Positions 24,727-33,204 of a stretch of 64,000 bases of DNA are shown piece after piece. Every line of letters starts with the position of its first letter. Position 1 is the first letter of the stretch. Position numbers and translations under genes: made by a program. The stretch is from Chloroflexota bacterium (GTDB taxonomy: Bacteria; Chloroflexota; Chloroflexia; Thermomicrobiales; UBA6265), in the NCBI GenBank assembly GCA_023423795.1, contig JAFAEX010000311.1, forward strand, positions 23,905 to 87,904, written 5' to 3'. The notes under the pieces are model-generated. The model saw only the letters and a list, made by a program, of their open reading frames with translations, did no database searches and had not been told where the DNA came from.

Positions 24727-25644
24727 TCAGGTTCCAGCCGAAGGCCGTTTGATCAGCAACGCCCAAAATTCGTTGTGGCCGGCGAGCGTGTCGAACACGC
24801 GAGCTGGTTCGAGGCCGATTACACCGAGTTCGTTGAGCAGCCCGATGATTGAGCGCAACGACCGCGGCGTGAACTGCCACGCATGAAAATCGAGGTACTC
24901 GTTGCGGGAGGTGGCCCGATCGTACGACTCCATCGCGAGGGCAATGACTTCGGCGCCCAGTTGTGCCTGCTCGCCGTGGTCACCGCGCCAGTGGCGGACG
25001 GGATCATTGTGCGCGCCCATCGTTTCGTGCTGGATGGCCGTCCGTAGCGTGTGGAACCGCCGACGTTCGATGAACGCCACGATGACTTCCGCGATCGCGC
25101 TTTCCGGCAGGAAGTGGTCGAAGCAGTACCGGTTGTCCGGTACGAACAGCAGATAGACGCCGCCGGGGGACAGGATGCGCTCGACCTGCTGCAAATGGGT
25201 GACGAGGTCGGGTTGGTGTTCGATGACGTGGCTGCTGAAAACGACATCGAACTCGTCATCCACGATCGCGAGATCCCCGGTCGGGGACACGAAATCGATA
25301 GCCGGCACATCGACATCCACGAACCCGAGGTCCGCCGCGTGGCGGATGAGTCCAGCCCGGTCCAGGACGTCGAAATACCGCACGTTCGCGCCGCTGAAAG
25401 TGGGCTTGAAGAACGGTCCAATCTCGAGGATGCGGGACGCAATTGGCACGAGATCCCGGAGCGCTTCCCTTGTTTCGAGCGGATGCGCTCGTCGCCCCAT
25501 TGTCCGCCCGTATTGCTCATAGTGATCGCCCAGTTCGGCGTCCGTCAGGTACCAGAGATCGGAATGCAGCGAGCGATAGGTCCACGGTTCGAATTCCAAG
25601 GGGATCGTCGCCAGATCGAGGATCCCACGAGGTCCGACCGACAT
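24727..25644 (-). CDS. Class I SAM methyltransferase with NPDL-like N-terminal motif
   Basis: This 305-residue protein begins with a motif around residues 15-45 (TYRSLHSDLWYLTDAELGDH, then YGR and GR) that is shared with glycan-cluster proteins. The SAM loop is intact (ILEIGPFFKPTF), followed by DEFDVVFSSHVIEHQPDLV and VERILSPGGVYLLFVPDNRY. It is the intact paralogue of the N-terminal region of the fusion at 16003-18396. It sits 88 bases upstream, on the same strand, of nothing but the end of the giant glycosyltransferase gene, so it is likely co-transcribed with it. Confidence 0.85.
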   Translation of the reverse strand: MSVGPRGILDLATIPLEFEPWTYRSLHSDLWYLTDAELGDHYEQYGRTMGRRAHPLETREALRDLVPIASRILEIGPFFKPTFSGANVRYFDVLDRAGLIRHAADLGFVDVDVPAIDFVSPTGDLAIVDDEFDVVFSSHVIEHQPDLVTHLQQVERILSPGGVYLLFVPDNRYCFDHFLPESAIAEVIVAFIERRRFHTLRTAIQHETMGAHNDPVRHWRGDHGEQAQLGAEVIALAMESYDRATSRNEYLDFHAWQFTPRSLRSIIGLLNELGVIGLEPARVFDTLAGHNEFWALLIKRPSAGT

Positions 25645-25732
25645 CGGGCCGCACTCCTATCGACGATTCGCCGCTTTCGCGCGGGTCGATTGCTGGACGG
25701 CGAAGACGGCCGCGCTGACTCGTTTGGAGTTC

Positions 25733-28700
25733 TTAGCTGGCTCCTGTCGCAAGATCCTTGCGCCGGGAAAACAGGATCGAAGGCAATTGCTCGCCCGCGA
25801 GGGCCAGGTCGAGGAAATGTTGTTTGTCGATCGGCTCGAGCGTGGTCCCGTGTGTTGCCCGCCACCACGCGTAGTCCCAAAACTGGTCCATCCACGTCAG
25901 GGTTGCCTGCTGACGGACCAGGCGGTCTGGCCTCGTGCCGCCACCCACGATGTTTACGATGTTTATCGTGTGGAACGAGACGTAGAAGCTGCATGCCGCG
26001 GTCGCGATCCTGGATCCGAGGGAGGCTAGCATTCGGTACTCTGCTCCTTCGGTGTCGATCTTGACCAGCGCATGAGGGTCGTTCAGCCAGCCACGGCGGT
26101 CGAATTCGCGCCCGGTGTCCAGACCACGCACCGTCGCCATCGCGCCGGGTTCGAGCACCTCACCTCCTCGTTCAACAGACGAGAAGAAGGTCGTCTGCGA
26201 ATCGCCGGGGCTGAACGCGTGGAGCACCGCGGGGCCGTCCTGATCCGTGAGCGCGGCATCGATGATGTCGATCCGGCTGGCGAACTCGGGGTTGAGCTCA
26301 ATGTTTCGGTGAAGGGCCTCCAGCGCGACCGGGTCGCATTCATAGGCGGTAACGGACGCGCCCTTGCTCGCCGCGAACAGGACCGTCGGTCCTATCCAGG
26401 CGCCGCAGTCCACGTACGTCGTGCCGCTCGATACGAGGCGGTCGAGGACGGCGAACGTGTCGAGTTCCCACGCGCCCTGGTTGACTTCGTCCCAGAAGTT
26501 CGGAACGCTCGGCATCGGCCGGGCCAGGAATTGCTGGCCCCGAATCCGCACCTGGATTGGCGCCGCGTCAGCCGACGATGCGAGTGCCGAGTGGCCACCA
26601 CCCGGGCCAGGCCTCGAATTCGGATCCGCGTGTCGCCCCGCCGAATGGCGTTCGAATGATAGGGGACGGCCGTTAGCGGCGTTCCAGCCGGTGGTTGGCA
26701 TAGGGCTGCGCTCTCCGAGCACGAGATCGATGAGCGATGCCCATTCTCCGTCGTCCACGGCACGGGAAGCCGCGCCGGCCACGAGGGCGGCAAGCCCGCG
26801 CCGCCGTGCGACATCGCAGGCGTCGATGAACTCGACGCCCGTCCGAGACCGTTCCTCGGCGATTTGGCCCGCGATCGCCGCGTATCGATCGGCCGGGAGC
26901 AGCGCCGTCGGCCGGCCGGCATACAACAGCGCAACCATCGCGTAGACCCGGTCTGGCCATGGTGCCGCATCTGACGACAGGAGGGCGGCAACCTTGGCGA
27001 TCCTGGTCGAATCCACGTGCCGTCGAACCCAGTAGAGACTGCCAGGGAACTTGTGCAAGCCCCGGGACGAGCGGAAGAGGCCTGCTTTCGGTGGGTCCGG
27101 CGCGGTTTCGGCGTCCGCGATGATCACGAGGTCATGCTCGCGAGCGGTCCGCAGCGCGTCGTCAACTCCGTTGAGGACGAACACGTCGTCGCCCGCGACG
27201 CAACACTCGCCGCCGGGCCAAACGAGCGGGGCGGCGATTCGTTCTACCTCGACGCGGCGTCTCGCCTCGGCGGCCAGCCCACGTCCCATCGCTTGTTCGA
27301 TCGTGGCGAAGACGAGGTCGCTTTGCGCAACGGTGGCGAACGGGGCCAGGGCCGTGAACTCACGTCGCGCGTGATCATCCCAATGATGTGAGCCGAAGAG
27401 CGTGATTCCGTTGGGACTGTACCCGTTGAGGATGATGCCGTAGACCGCGGTCAAGGCCCTGTGCGGCGATTCGCCGTCGGTGAAGAACCACAACTCCGGG
27501 CCGTTTGGGTAGCGCAGCGATTCCAGCACCCGTGGCAGGTGCTCTGAAAGACTCCTGGCAGGAGCTGGACCGTCAACGTTGATACGGTCCGACCCAGCCC
27601 GCCGATCGTCGTTCGTTTCCGCGGCGAACATCTCCCAGGCGATCGCCACCTCGAGCCCGAGCGTGAGCCATTCCTCGTCGTTCCGCCACGGTCGGCGAAA
27701 TCCGGTCCGGGTCGTTTTGCTGCGGAGTTCCACATATCGCTGATGGTTGGCATTGACCTCGTCGGGGTCGAACGATGACGCTCCCGTCCACGCCATCAGG
27801 ACGCCGTGGTTCAGCGCCGGATACCGTTCGTCGGGAAGGTTCCACTCGGTTCCGAACCGTGCGGCGAACCGTTCGGTCCATTCGACGTGTTCGATTCCGT
27901 AACCGTGGAACCGCGTGTCCAGATATCCCACGGAGTCGAGGGCGGCGCGCGACGTCACCGTGCACACTCCGGTGACGTGGGGGGTTGCGTACGGTCGGAT
28001 CGCCGTCCCCGGTTCCGTCGGCCGGTCCTCCGGTGCGAGATCTGCGTTGTAACTCGATCCATCGAAGTTGACGTGGCGCCATTGGTGTCCGGCGTCGATC
28101 CATACCCGCTCCCAGCCATCCCGAACCGGCCAGGTGTCGTCTTCGAGCAGGATGATCGGGTCGCAATCGGTGCATTCGCGGAGGAAGTAGAGCGCGCGGT
28201 TCTTGTTCCAGGCGCAGCCGCGACGGTCGCCCGTCACGACCGGTACGCCTTCCCCGCGTGCCCACTCCACGGTTTCGTCAGTGCTTCCGTCGTCGGCGAT
28301 CACGAGGACGTACGGACTGGTGGTATGGCGCGCAATCCGGGCGACGCACTGTTTGAGCGCGTCGAGGCGATTCATCGTGATGACGCCGATGCCCAGCACG
28401 CCAGTTCGGGGACCGGTGTCGCGGCTGCGTGTCATGTTCGCCCGTGGTGCGGTGTCCCACGATTGGCCCGGCCCTTCGGGGGTCGAACGCTCCCCCGGAT
28501 CGGGGGTGCTCGCTTGCGCCGTATTGCCGCCCATTGTTCGGACGCCCGCGGAAGCGATCTCCAACCGGTAGGCGCGCTCCTCGATCGGCACCAGCGGACG
28601 ATGGTCACCCACTACATCTTTCCGCACCAGCGTCGGGAACCCTAGTTGCACCGCGTCGAAGGCGTAGCACGGGTCGTCCGTCAGCGGCGGGTCGATGCGC

Positions 28701-29320
28701 CACCGGATCTTTCGGTACAGCTCGCGGTGGACCATCAGGTATCCGGCGGTGTTCCAGTGGGCCTGCACCGGAAAGCGGTAGCGCACGCCGCCCCAGCGCC
28801 CGACCGGTGAGATGAACTTCACCCTCCGTCCACTGAGGCGATAGCCGGGCACCTCGCCGCCAACGATCGGCCAGTTGAGGGCCAGCAGCCCGGAGACCGA
28901 GTTCGGCGCCGGCGTCACGTCGGTGTCGAGGAACAGGATCCAGTCCGCGTCCCGCCGCATTGCGTACTCGACGATCAGGTTCCGCCCGGTGCAGATCCTC
29001 ACCAGTCGCTCGTAACCGTCGATTCGGGTCGCCCCGGTGTCGATAGAAAAGCCCCATTCGTCGTCCACCAGCCCGCCGAACGGGCTGGCGGACGGGTTTG
29101 CTCCGTGGTGTTCGAGCGCGACAAACCAGGCGAGCCGGAACCCCGCCGAGGCAGCGTCGGCCTCCATCGCGGCCCGTTCCGATAACCAGGCCAGGTGTTC
29201 CGCGGCGTCGTCCAGCTTGTACGGAGCGCACGTGGCGCCGACTACGATAGTGCGCGTCTTCGTCCGGTCGTCCGGCTTCGTCGTGACGGTCTTCGATGTC
29301 CCGCTTCGGGTCTTGCCCAT
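25733..29320 (-). CDS. Three-module protein: two glycosyltransferases and an FkbM methyltransferase
   Basis: This 1195-residue protein has distinct modules. Residues 20-265 form a GT-A type transferase with the metal motif LDTDVTP (132-134 DTD). A linker (265-305) follows. Residues 308-560 are a GT2-like transferase: VITMNR, DDGSTDET (343-350), LLEDDTW (393-395). Residues 590-880 are of unclear type. Residues 920-1190 form an FkbM methyltransferase (YVDCGAWIGPTVLFAASKGA, KIDTEGAEYRML). ATG 29320 follows AGGGGG closely. It could build and methylate one glycan end in a single chain. An internal ATG at residue 296 suggests fusion of once separate genes. Confidence 0.82.
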   Translation of the reverse strand: MGKTRSGTSKTVTTKPDDRTKTRTIVVGATCAPYKLDDAAEHLAWLSERAAMEADAASAGFRLAWFVALEHHGANPSASPFGGLVDDEWGFSIDTGATRIDGYERLVRICTGRNLIVEYAMRRDADWILFLDTDVTPAPNSVSGLLALNWPIVGGEVPGYRLSGRRVKFISPVGRWGGVRYRFPVQAHWNTAGYLMVHRELYRKIRWRIDPPLTDDPCYAFDAVQLGFPTLVRKDVVGDHRPLVPIEERAYRLEIASAGVRTMGGNTAQASTPDPGERSTPEGPGQSWDTAPRANMTRSRDTGPRTGVLGIGVITMNRLDALKQCVARIARHTTSPYVLVIADDGSTDETVEWARGEGVPVVTGDRRGCAWNKNRALYFLRECTDCDPIILLEDDTWPVRDGWERVWIDAGHQWRHVNFDGSSYNADLAPEDRPTEPGTAIRPYATPHVTGVCTVTSRAALDSVGYLDTRFHGYGIEHVEWTERFAARFGTEWNLPDERYPALNHGVLMAWTGASSFDPDEVNANHQRYVELRSKTTRTGFRRPWRNDEEWLTLGLEVAIAWEMFAAETNDDRRAGSDRINVDGPAPARSLSEHLPRVLESLRYPNGPELWFFTDGESPHRALTAVYGIILNGYSPNGITLFGSHHWDDHARREFTALAPFATVAQSDLVFATIEQAMGRGLAAEARRRVEVERIAAPLVWPGGECCVAGDDVFVLNGVDDALRTAREHDLVIIADAETAPDPPKAGLFRSSRGLHKFPGSLYWVRRHVDSTRIAKVAALLSSDAAPWPDRVYAMVALLYAGRPTALLPADRYAAIAGQIAEERSRTGVEFIDACDVARRRGLAALVAGAASRAVDDGEWASLIDLVLGERSPMPTTGWNAANGRPLSFERHSAGRHADPNSRPGPGGGHSALASSADAAPIQVRIRGQQFLARPMPSVPNFWDEVNQGAWELDTFAVLDRLVSSGTTYVDCGAWIGPTVLFAASKGASVTAYECDPVALEALHRNIELNPEFASRIDIIDAALTDQDGPAVLHAFSPGDSQTTFFSSVERGGEVLEPGAMATVRGLDTGREFDRRGWLNDPHALVKIDTEGAEYRMLASLGSRIATAACSFYVSFHTINIVNIVGGGTRPDRLVRQQATLTWMDQFWDYAWWRATHGTTLEPIDKQHFLDLALAGEQLPSILFSRRKDLATGAS

Positions 29321-29424
29321 GATCCCCCTATCGTCGTCCGACGGCATCGTCGGGCGCGCTGGCCGGCTCTCCCGCGGTGCGCGCCGCATCCGCTCGGCTC
29401 GCCGCGGACATGCGTGTCGATCGG

Positions 29425-31281
29425 TCAGGAAACGGTCGTGTGCGCAACGTCGAATGGCTCGAAGCGAACCGGATTTTCCCGCCACCGCGCCAGTTCATGC
29501 CGCACCATGCCGTTGTTTTGCCGCCAGTCGTTCATGATCGCCTTTTCCGCGCCGCGTTCCGCCGGCGCGTGCGTGCCGCCGACGCCTTCGCCGACGAACG
29601 GCTCGTACCCTTGCACGATTGCCACGTTCGGTAAGGCGAACTCGGCGAAGAAGCGGTTTCCGCCGAACGCTTCCGGGCCGGCGAAGAAAAACTTGGGATG
29701 AACCCGGTCGACAAAATCTCGCACGCAGGCGTACCGCATCGCGAAGTGGGTCGAGACCGCCATCGCGCCCAGCGGCGCGCATGGCGCGTCGTACATGCGG
29801 CGTAGTGCGTTCGTCTGCTCGAGGTGCACCGGCTGAAACATCAGCCAATGCGGCGCCCAGACCCCGATTGCCGGGTTGGCGAAGATCGCGTCGGCCTCCG
29901 ACCGCGCGGCCCAGAACCATCGCTCGACCGCCCAGCGCGCTTGGCCGTACTCCAGCTGGTCCAGCTTGGAGATTCCCTTCGTATGACCGAACCAAACCAC
30001 GTCGAACGGTTCGGCGCATTCGCGGAGCGCCGCCAGCCCCGCGACCGTGCCCGCGACGTCGGAGGAAACCTGGACCCCCGGCGGCGCATCGCGCACCTCC
30101 GCGTCCAGCCCGCTCGCCTCGACCATTTCCCGCCACCCTGGCGCCGAACCGTGGTTGATCCCCACGAAGATCTTCGAATCGGCGTGGCGACGCTTCAGCA
30201 TCTCCAGGAAATAGGCGGCAAGCGGCAGGCCCGATTCCGGCACCCAGCTCGAAAAAACCACCGCGTCCCGAGGCCGGCCGGTCGGTTTGCGGTGCGGCCG
30301 CGGCGCCGTCCGGGTTGCCGGCGCCCAGCGCGGACCGCGCCGAACCACGCCGGTCGGGGCCAGCGCCACATCGACGATCTCCAGCGTTGCCCCGGCCGGC
30401 GCCACGGGTTTCAGCCGGAACGACGTGCCACCCTGGAACCCCGGGTGAAGGCGCCAGTTGCGCGGCTCGGCCGGCGCGATGGAGATCGATGAAACCTCTT
30501 CCCAGTCATCCAGCGCCAGGTCGAACTCGACGTGTACGACACCCGTCGCCAGATCCACCGCCAGGTCGAGGAAATCCAGCGTGTGATGGAGGAAGGACGG
30601 GTCGTGGACATCGACGTAGACATCGGCGGCGACCCCGCGCGCGAGCGGCAACCGCAGATGCAGCGCATCCATCCCACGCACCATGAGCGTGAGCTCGCCG
30701 CGCAGCGCGCCCTCGATCGGGTCGCGCAGGATCAGCTTCAGCTTCGGATCGACCAGGTCGCCGATCGCGTGCAGGACGGTCGGGTTCGCCGGATCGACCG
30801 TCCAGCCCTGCACCTTCGCACGGACCGGCGGATGAGCGTCCCCGTCATCGTCCCGGTCTGGGCCGGCGCCGGGCTCGGCGGCGAGATCGGCCCGCTTCGG
30901 CGCGAAGGGAGTCTCTTCGGGTGCGGGATGTTCGCCGGCGATGTCGGTAGTGTGGCCTGTCGGACCATCGCGGGCCGCGAGCAGGTCGAACGCAATGCCC
31001 TCCAGGCCCGCTTCGATCGTGAGCGGGAACGTCTCGACCAGCGCGGTCGCGACATCGGGCCGGTCCGCCAGCCATTCCGCGAACGCCATCGGCACCACGA
31101 ACGCGGCGGCTCCACGGTCGGCGGCCAGCCGGAGCCACGCGATGACCTCGCCGGTGTGGGCCGGCATGCCGTTATCGAACGGCGCTTGCTCCCACGTGAC
31201 CGACTTCGGCAGTCCCGTCGGAACGGGACCGACCCCCACCAGGCGCCGCACGGGGGAACCGCGCCGTTTTCGGCCTTTCAT
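29425..31281 (-). CDS. Unrecognised two-part protein sharing the C-terminal domain of the 16 kb fusion
   Basis: This 618-residue protein has an N-terminal region (1-160, acidic linker near 125-155), a beta-rich middle (about 165-330: LRGELTLMVRG, VYVDVHDPSFLHH) and a C-terminal domain (about 340-610). The C-terminal domain is closely related to that of the protein at 16003-18396: FSSWVPESGLPL, HADSKIFVGINHGS, FDVVWFGHTKGIS, FGGNRFFAEFALP. I do not know the fold or activity; a glycosyltransferase-like or hydrolase-like role in surface glycans is only inferred from context. It overlaps the methyltransferase upstream by 4 bases (ATGA), so both are coupled. Confidence 0.75.
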   Translation of the reverse strand: MKGRKRRGSPVRRLVGVGPVPTGLPKSVTWEQAPFDNGMPAHTGEVIAWLRLAADRGAAAFVVPMAFAEWLADRPDVATALVETFPLTIEAGLEGIAFDLLAARDGPTGHTTDIAGEHPAPEETPFAPKRADLAAEPGAGPDRDDDGDAHPPVRAKVQGWTVDPANPTVLHAIGDLVDPKLKLILRDPIEGALRGELTLMVRGMDALHLRLPLARGVAADVYVDVHDPSFLHHTLDFLDLAVDLATGVVHVEFDLALDDWEEVSSISIAPAEPRNWRLHPGFQGGTSFRLKPVAPAGATLEIVDVALAPTGVVRRGPRWAPATRTAPRPHRKPTGRPRDAVVFSSWVPESGLPLAAYFLEMLKRRHADSKIFVGINHGSAPGWREMVEASGLDAEVRDAPPGVQVSSDVAGTVAGLAALRECAEPFDVVWFGHTKGISKLDQLEYGQARWAVERWFWAARSEADAIFANPAIGVWAPHWLMFQPVHLEQTNALRRMYDAPCAPLGAMAVSTHFAMRYACVRDFVDRVHPKFFFAGPEAFGGNRFFAEFALPNVAIVQGYEPFVGEGVGGTHAPAERGAEKAIMNDWRQNNGMVRHELARWRENPVRFEPFDVAHTTVS

Positions 31282-32009
31282 CGCTCGTGCTCCCGTCCGC
31301 GCGCCGTCGCCACGACGGCCATCGGCAGGAATGTCACCGTGTCCAGGCGACGCAGGACCGACGCGAACGCTGGGTGGTCGTCCGGCAAGAAACCGCGAGG
31401 GCTTCCCGCAAGGGTCCACGCCAGCGAGGTGAGGACGATTGGCAGGCCTGGTTCCGCCGGAGCCAAAAACGGGCCCATGCGGGAGGCGCGCGGCAGCCGG
31501 TCGCGCAGCGAAGCATCGGCTTGCGCGGCCGCATTGCCGAACGCGGCGGGGTCCTGCAACGCTTCCGGCGAATCGTCGTACACGCCTTCGCACGCGTAGA
31601 ACCCGGACGGCTCGATCGCCGGAAACAGCGCGGAGAACGACGCCCATTGTTGGGCGCCGTCCCGGCTGCCGTCGTCGATCACCACCCGGAACCGATGGTC
31701 TCGCAACAGATCCGCCAGCAACGCGCCGTTGCCTTGCGGACCGTGGACGATGCGGCACCGAGGCGGCAGATCCGGGACGAACACGCGGCGGATGTCGAGT
31801 CCGACGATCCGCGCGTTCGGAAAGTACTCGAGCCACACGTGCAGCGACGAGCCGTCGCCGACGCCGATCTCGAGCAGGTCGAAAGCATCGTCCCGAAACG
31901 GTGCGAGGAAGGGTTCGTAGCGTCGCAGCAGGTCCCGGTAGAGCGACGACCTGCTCGTGCCCCGTTCCCGTCCGATCTGGTCGAGGTCCCGGCGCCGCGT
32001 CCCCGTCAC
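31278..32009 (-). CDS. SAM methyltransferase, demethylmacrocin-type
   Basis: This 243-residue protein carries the SAM loop LLEIGVGDGSSLHVWLEYF, then IVGLDIRR and VVIDDGSRDGAQQWASF with a metal-binding look, as in TylE-type sugar O-methyltransferases. GTG 32009 follows GGAGGA by 6 bases. Its stop overlaps the next gene's start as ATGA. It is the first gene of the second glycan operon on the minus strand and is separated from the Cys-rich gene upstream by a terminator. Confidence 0.85.
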   Translation of the reverse strand: MTGTRRRDLDQIGRERGTSRSSLYRDLLRRYEPFLAPFRDDAFDLLEIGVGDGSSLHVWLEYFPNARIVGLDIRRVFVPDLPPRCRIVHGPQGNGALLADLLRDHRFRVVIDDGSRDGAQQWASFSALFPAIEPSGFYACEGVYDDSPEALQDPAAFGNAAAQADASLRDRLPRASRMGPFLAPAEPGLPIVLTSLAWTLAGSPRGFLPDDHPAFASVLRRLDTVTFLPMAVVATARGREHER

Positions 32010-32032
32010 CCGCGTCCTCCGGAAAACGAAAA

Positions 32033-32062
32033 CGGGGTGGCAGGACGCGCCCTGCCACCCCG
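32033..32062 (-). terminator. Terminator of the Cys-rich gene
   Basis: A perfect 12-base stem (CGGGGTGGCAGG) with a 6-base loop is followed on the minus strand by TTTTCGTTTTCC, a good T tail. It lies 15 bases after the Cys-rich gene's stop. Confidence 0.88.
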
Positions 32063-32077
32063 GGGAGCGTACCAGCC

Positions 32078-32524
32078 CTAGCGGTTGCGCTTGCCGCGCT
32101 TGCCCTTGGACCCCGCCGAGCCGCCGTAACCGTACTCGACGCAGAACCCGCCCTGGCAGTCGCCGCTGCAGCACTGCGCGCCGTTGCGGCACTGCGCCCC
32201 GCTCGGCTTGCACTGGCAGCGCTTTCGGCCGTTCGGCTGCGCCTGGGAGTAGCGGCTGCAGCACTTCTTGCACGGCTTGCACTTCGGCTTGCCGTTCTTC
32301 TTCTTGCCGCACTTGCCGCATCGGCGGCCGTTCGGCACGCACCGTTCGTCTTCCGGCCCGTCCCCCTCGCCCTTCTTGCCCTTTTTCTTGGCGTCGGCGG
32401 CCTGGAGCCCGGCCACGCCGAGCGCGCTGGCCACCGCGCCAGAAAGCACCCCGCGAACGACGCCGCGGCGGGAAGCATCGGCCGTCAGTTTCTGGACCAA
32501 CGCGTCGAACTTCTCCTGGTCCAC
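32078..32524 (-). CDS. Exported Cys-rich protein with Tat-type signal
   Basis: This 148-residue protein starts at GTG 32524, 5 bases after AGGAGGG. Residues 15-42 form a Tat-type signal (SRRGVVRGVLSGAVASALGV). After a Lys-rich linker (KKKGKKG), residues about 60-135 hold roughly 16 cysteines in pairs such as CGKCGKK, CKPCKKCC, CQCKPSG, CRNGAQCCSGDC, so it is probably a disulfide-rich or metal-binding outer-surface protein. The tail is Lys- and Arg-rich. I do not recognise the function. It has its own promoter and terminator. Confidence 0.8.
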   Translation of the reverse strand: MDQEKFDALVQKLTADASRRGVVRGVLSGAVASALGVAGLQAADAKKKGKKGEGDGPEDERCVPNGRRCGKCGKKKNGKPKCKPCKKCCSRYSQAQPNGRKRCQCKPSGAQCRNGAQCCSGDCQGGFCVEYGYGGSAGSKGKRGKRNR

Positions 32525-33204
32525 GGCTACCCTCCTGTCGTTTCGCACGCCCACCGTCGAACGCGCCACGCTCATGCCCGACCGCCATGTCGGGTCCTCA
32601 ATGAAAGGAAGGTGTGGTCACGACACAGTATCGATCCACCTCACCACGCCTTCACAAAGAGTTTACGGACGATTCAAGCAGTCGTCAACACTGTGGACGC
32701 TCTGGTCGCCGATGCAGCCCGGGGATCGGCGCCATGTCGGCTCGATTTCCGCTTGCCTGTCGTCCCCTGACCGGGGAAGTTCGCGACGCACAAGTGGGAA
32801 TTCCAGCCGGTGGACACGTCCCGTTGGTCACGGCCGCCGTGGGCCGCCAGTATCGAGAACCGTTGCCTGATGCGTGCCATCGACCATATGTCCGCTCGCT
32901 GTGCCGCCGCGACGGCCAAGGCGAGGCGCGACGGCCGACGCCCGGCGACGGGTCGGCGAAGCGCCATCTGTTTCGATCGCGGCCCCGGCTCCGCCAGGTG
33001 ACGCCGCTTCCTGCTCCATTGCCAACGCTTTCCGAAAGGATCGGACGGCGATTCCCGAGGAACGCCGCCGGTTGCGGCCCGGGCCCGACAGACGGCGGCG
33101 AACCGGTACTGTGGGCATGGGCGCTCGCCAACTGGATCGGCCCGTGTGCCTCCGAGTTCCCGTACCGGCGCCACTGGGTGCGCGCTACGCTGGCAACTTC
33201 GTGG
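32525..33204. other. Intergenic stretch upstream of the Cys-rich gene
   Basis: These 680 bases hold the promoter at 32660-32688 and the 5' leader of the Cys-rich gene. The rest, from about 32700 to the end of the M1 peptidase gene, has long open frames on several strands but none with a ribosome site, recognisable motif or natural composition. I see no gene, RNA or repeat there. Confidence 0.5.
32660..32688 (-). promoter_or_regulatory. Promoter of the Cys-rich gene
   Basis: The minus strand reads TTGACG, a 17-base spacer and TAAACT, a good sigma70-type promoter in a locally A/T-rich patch. It would give a leader of about 130 bases before GTG 32524. Confidence 0.6.
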
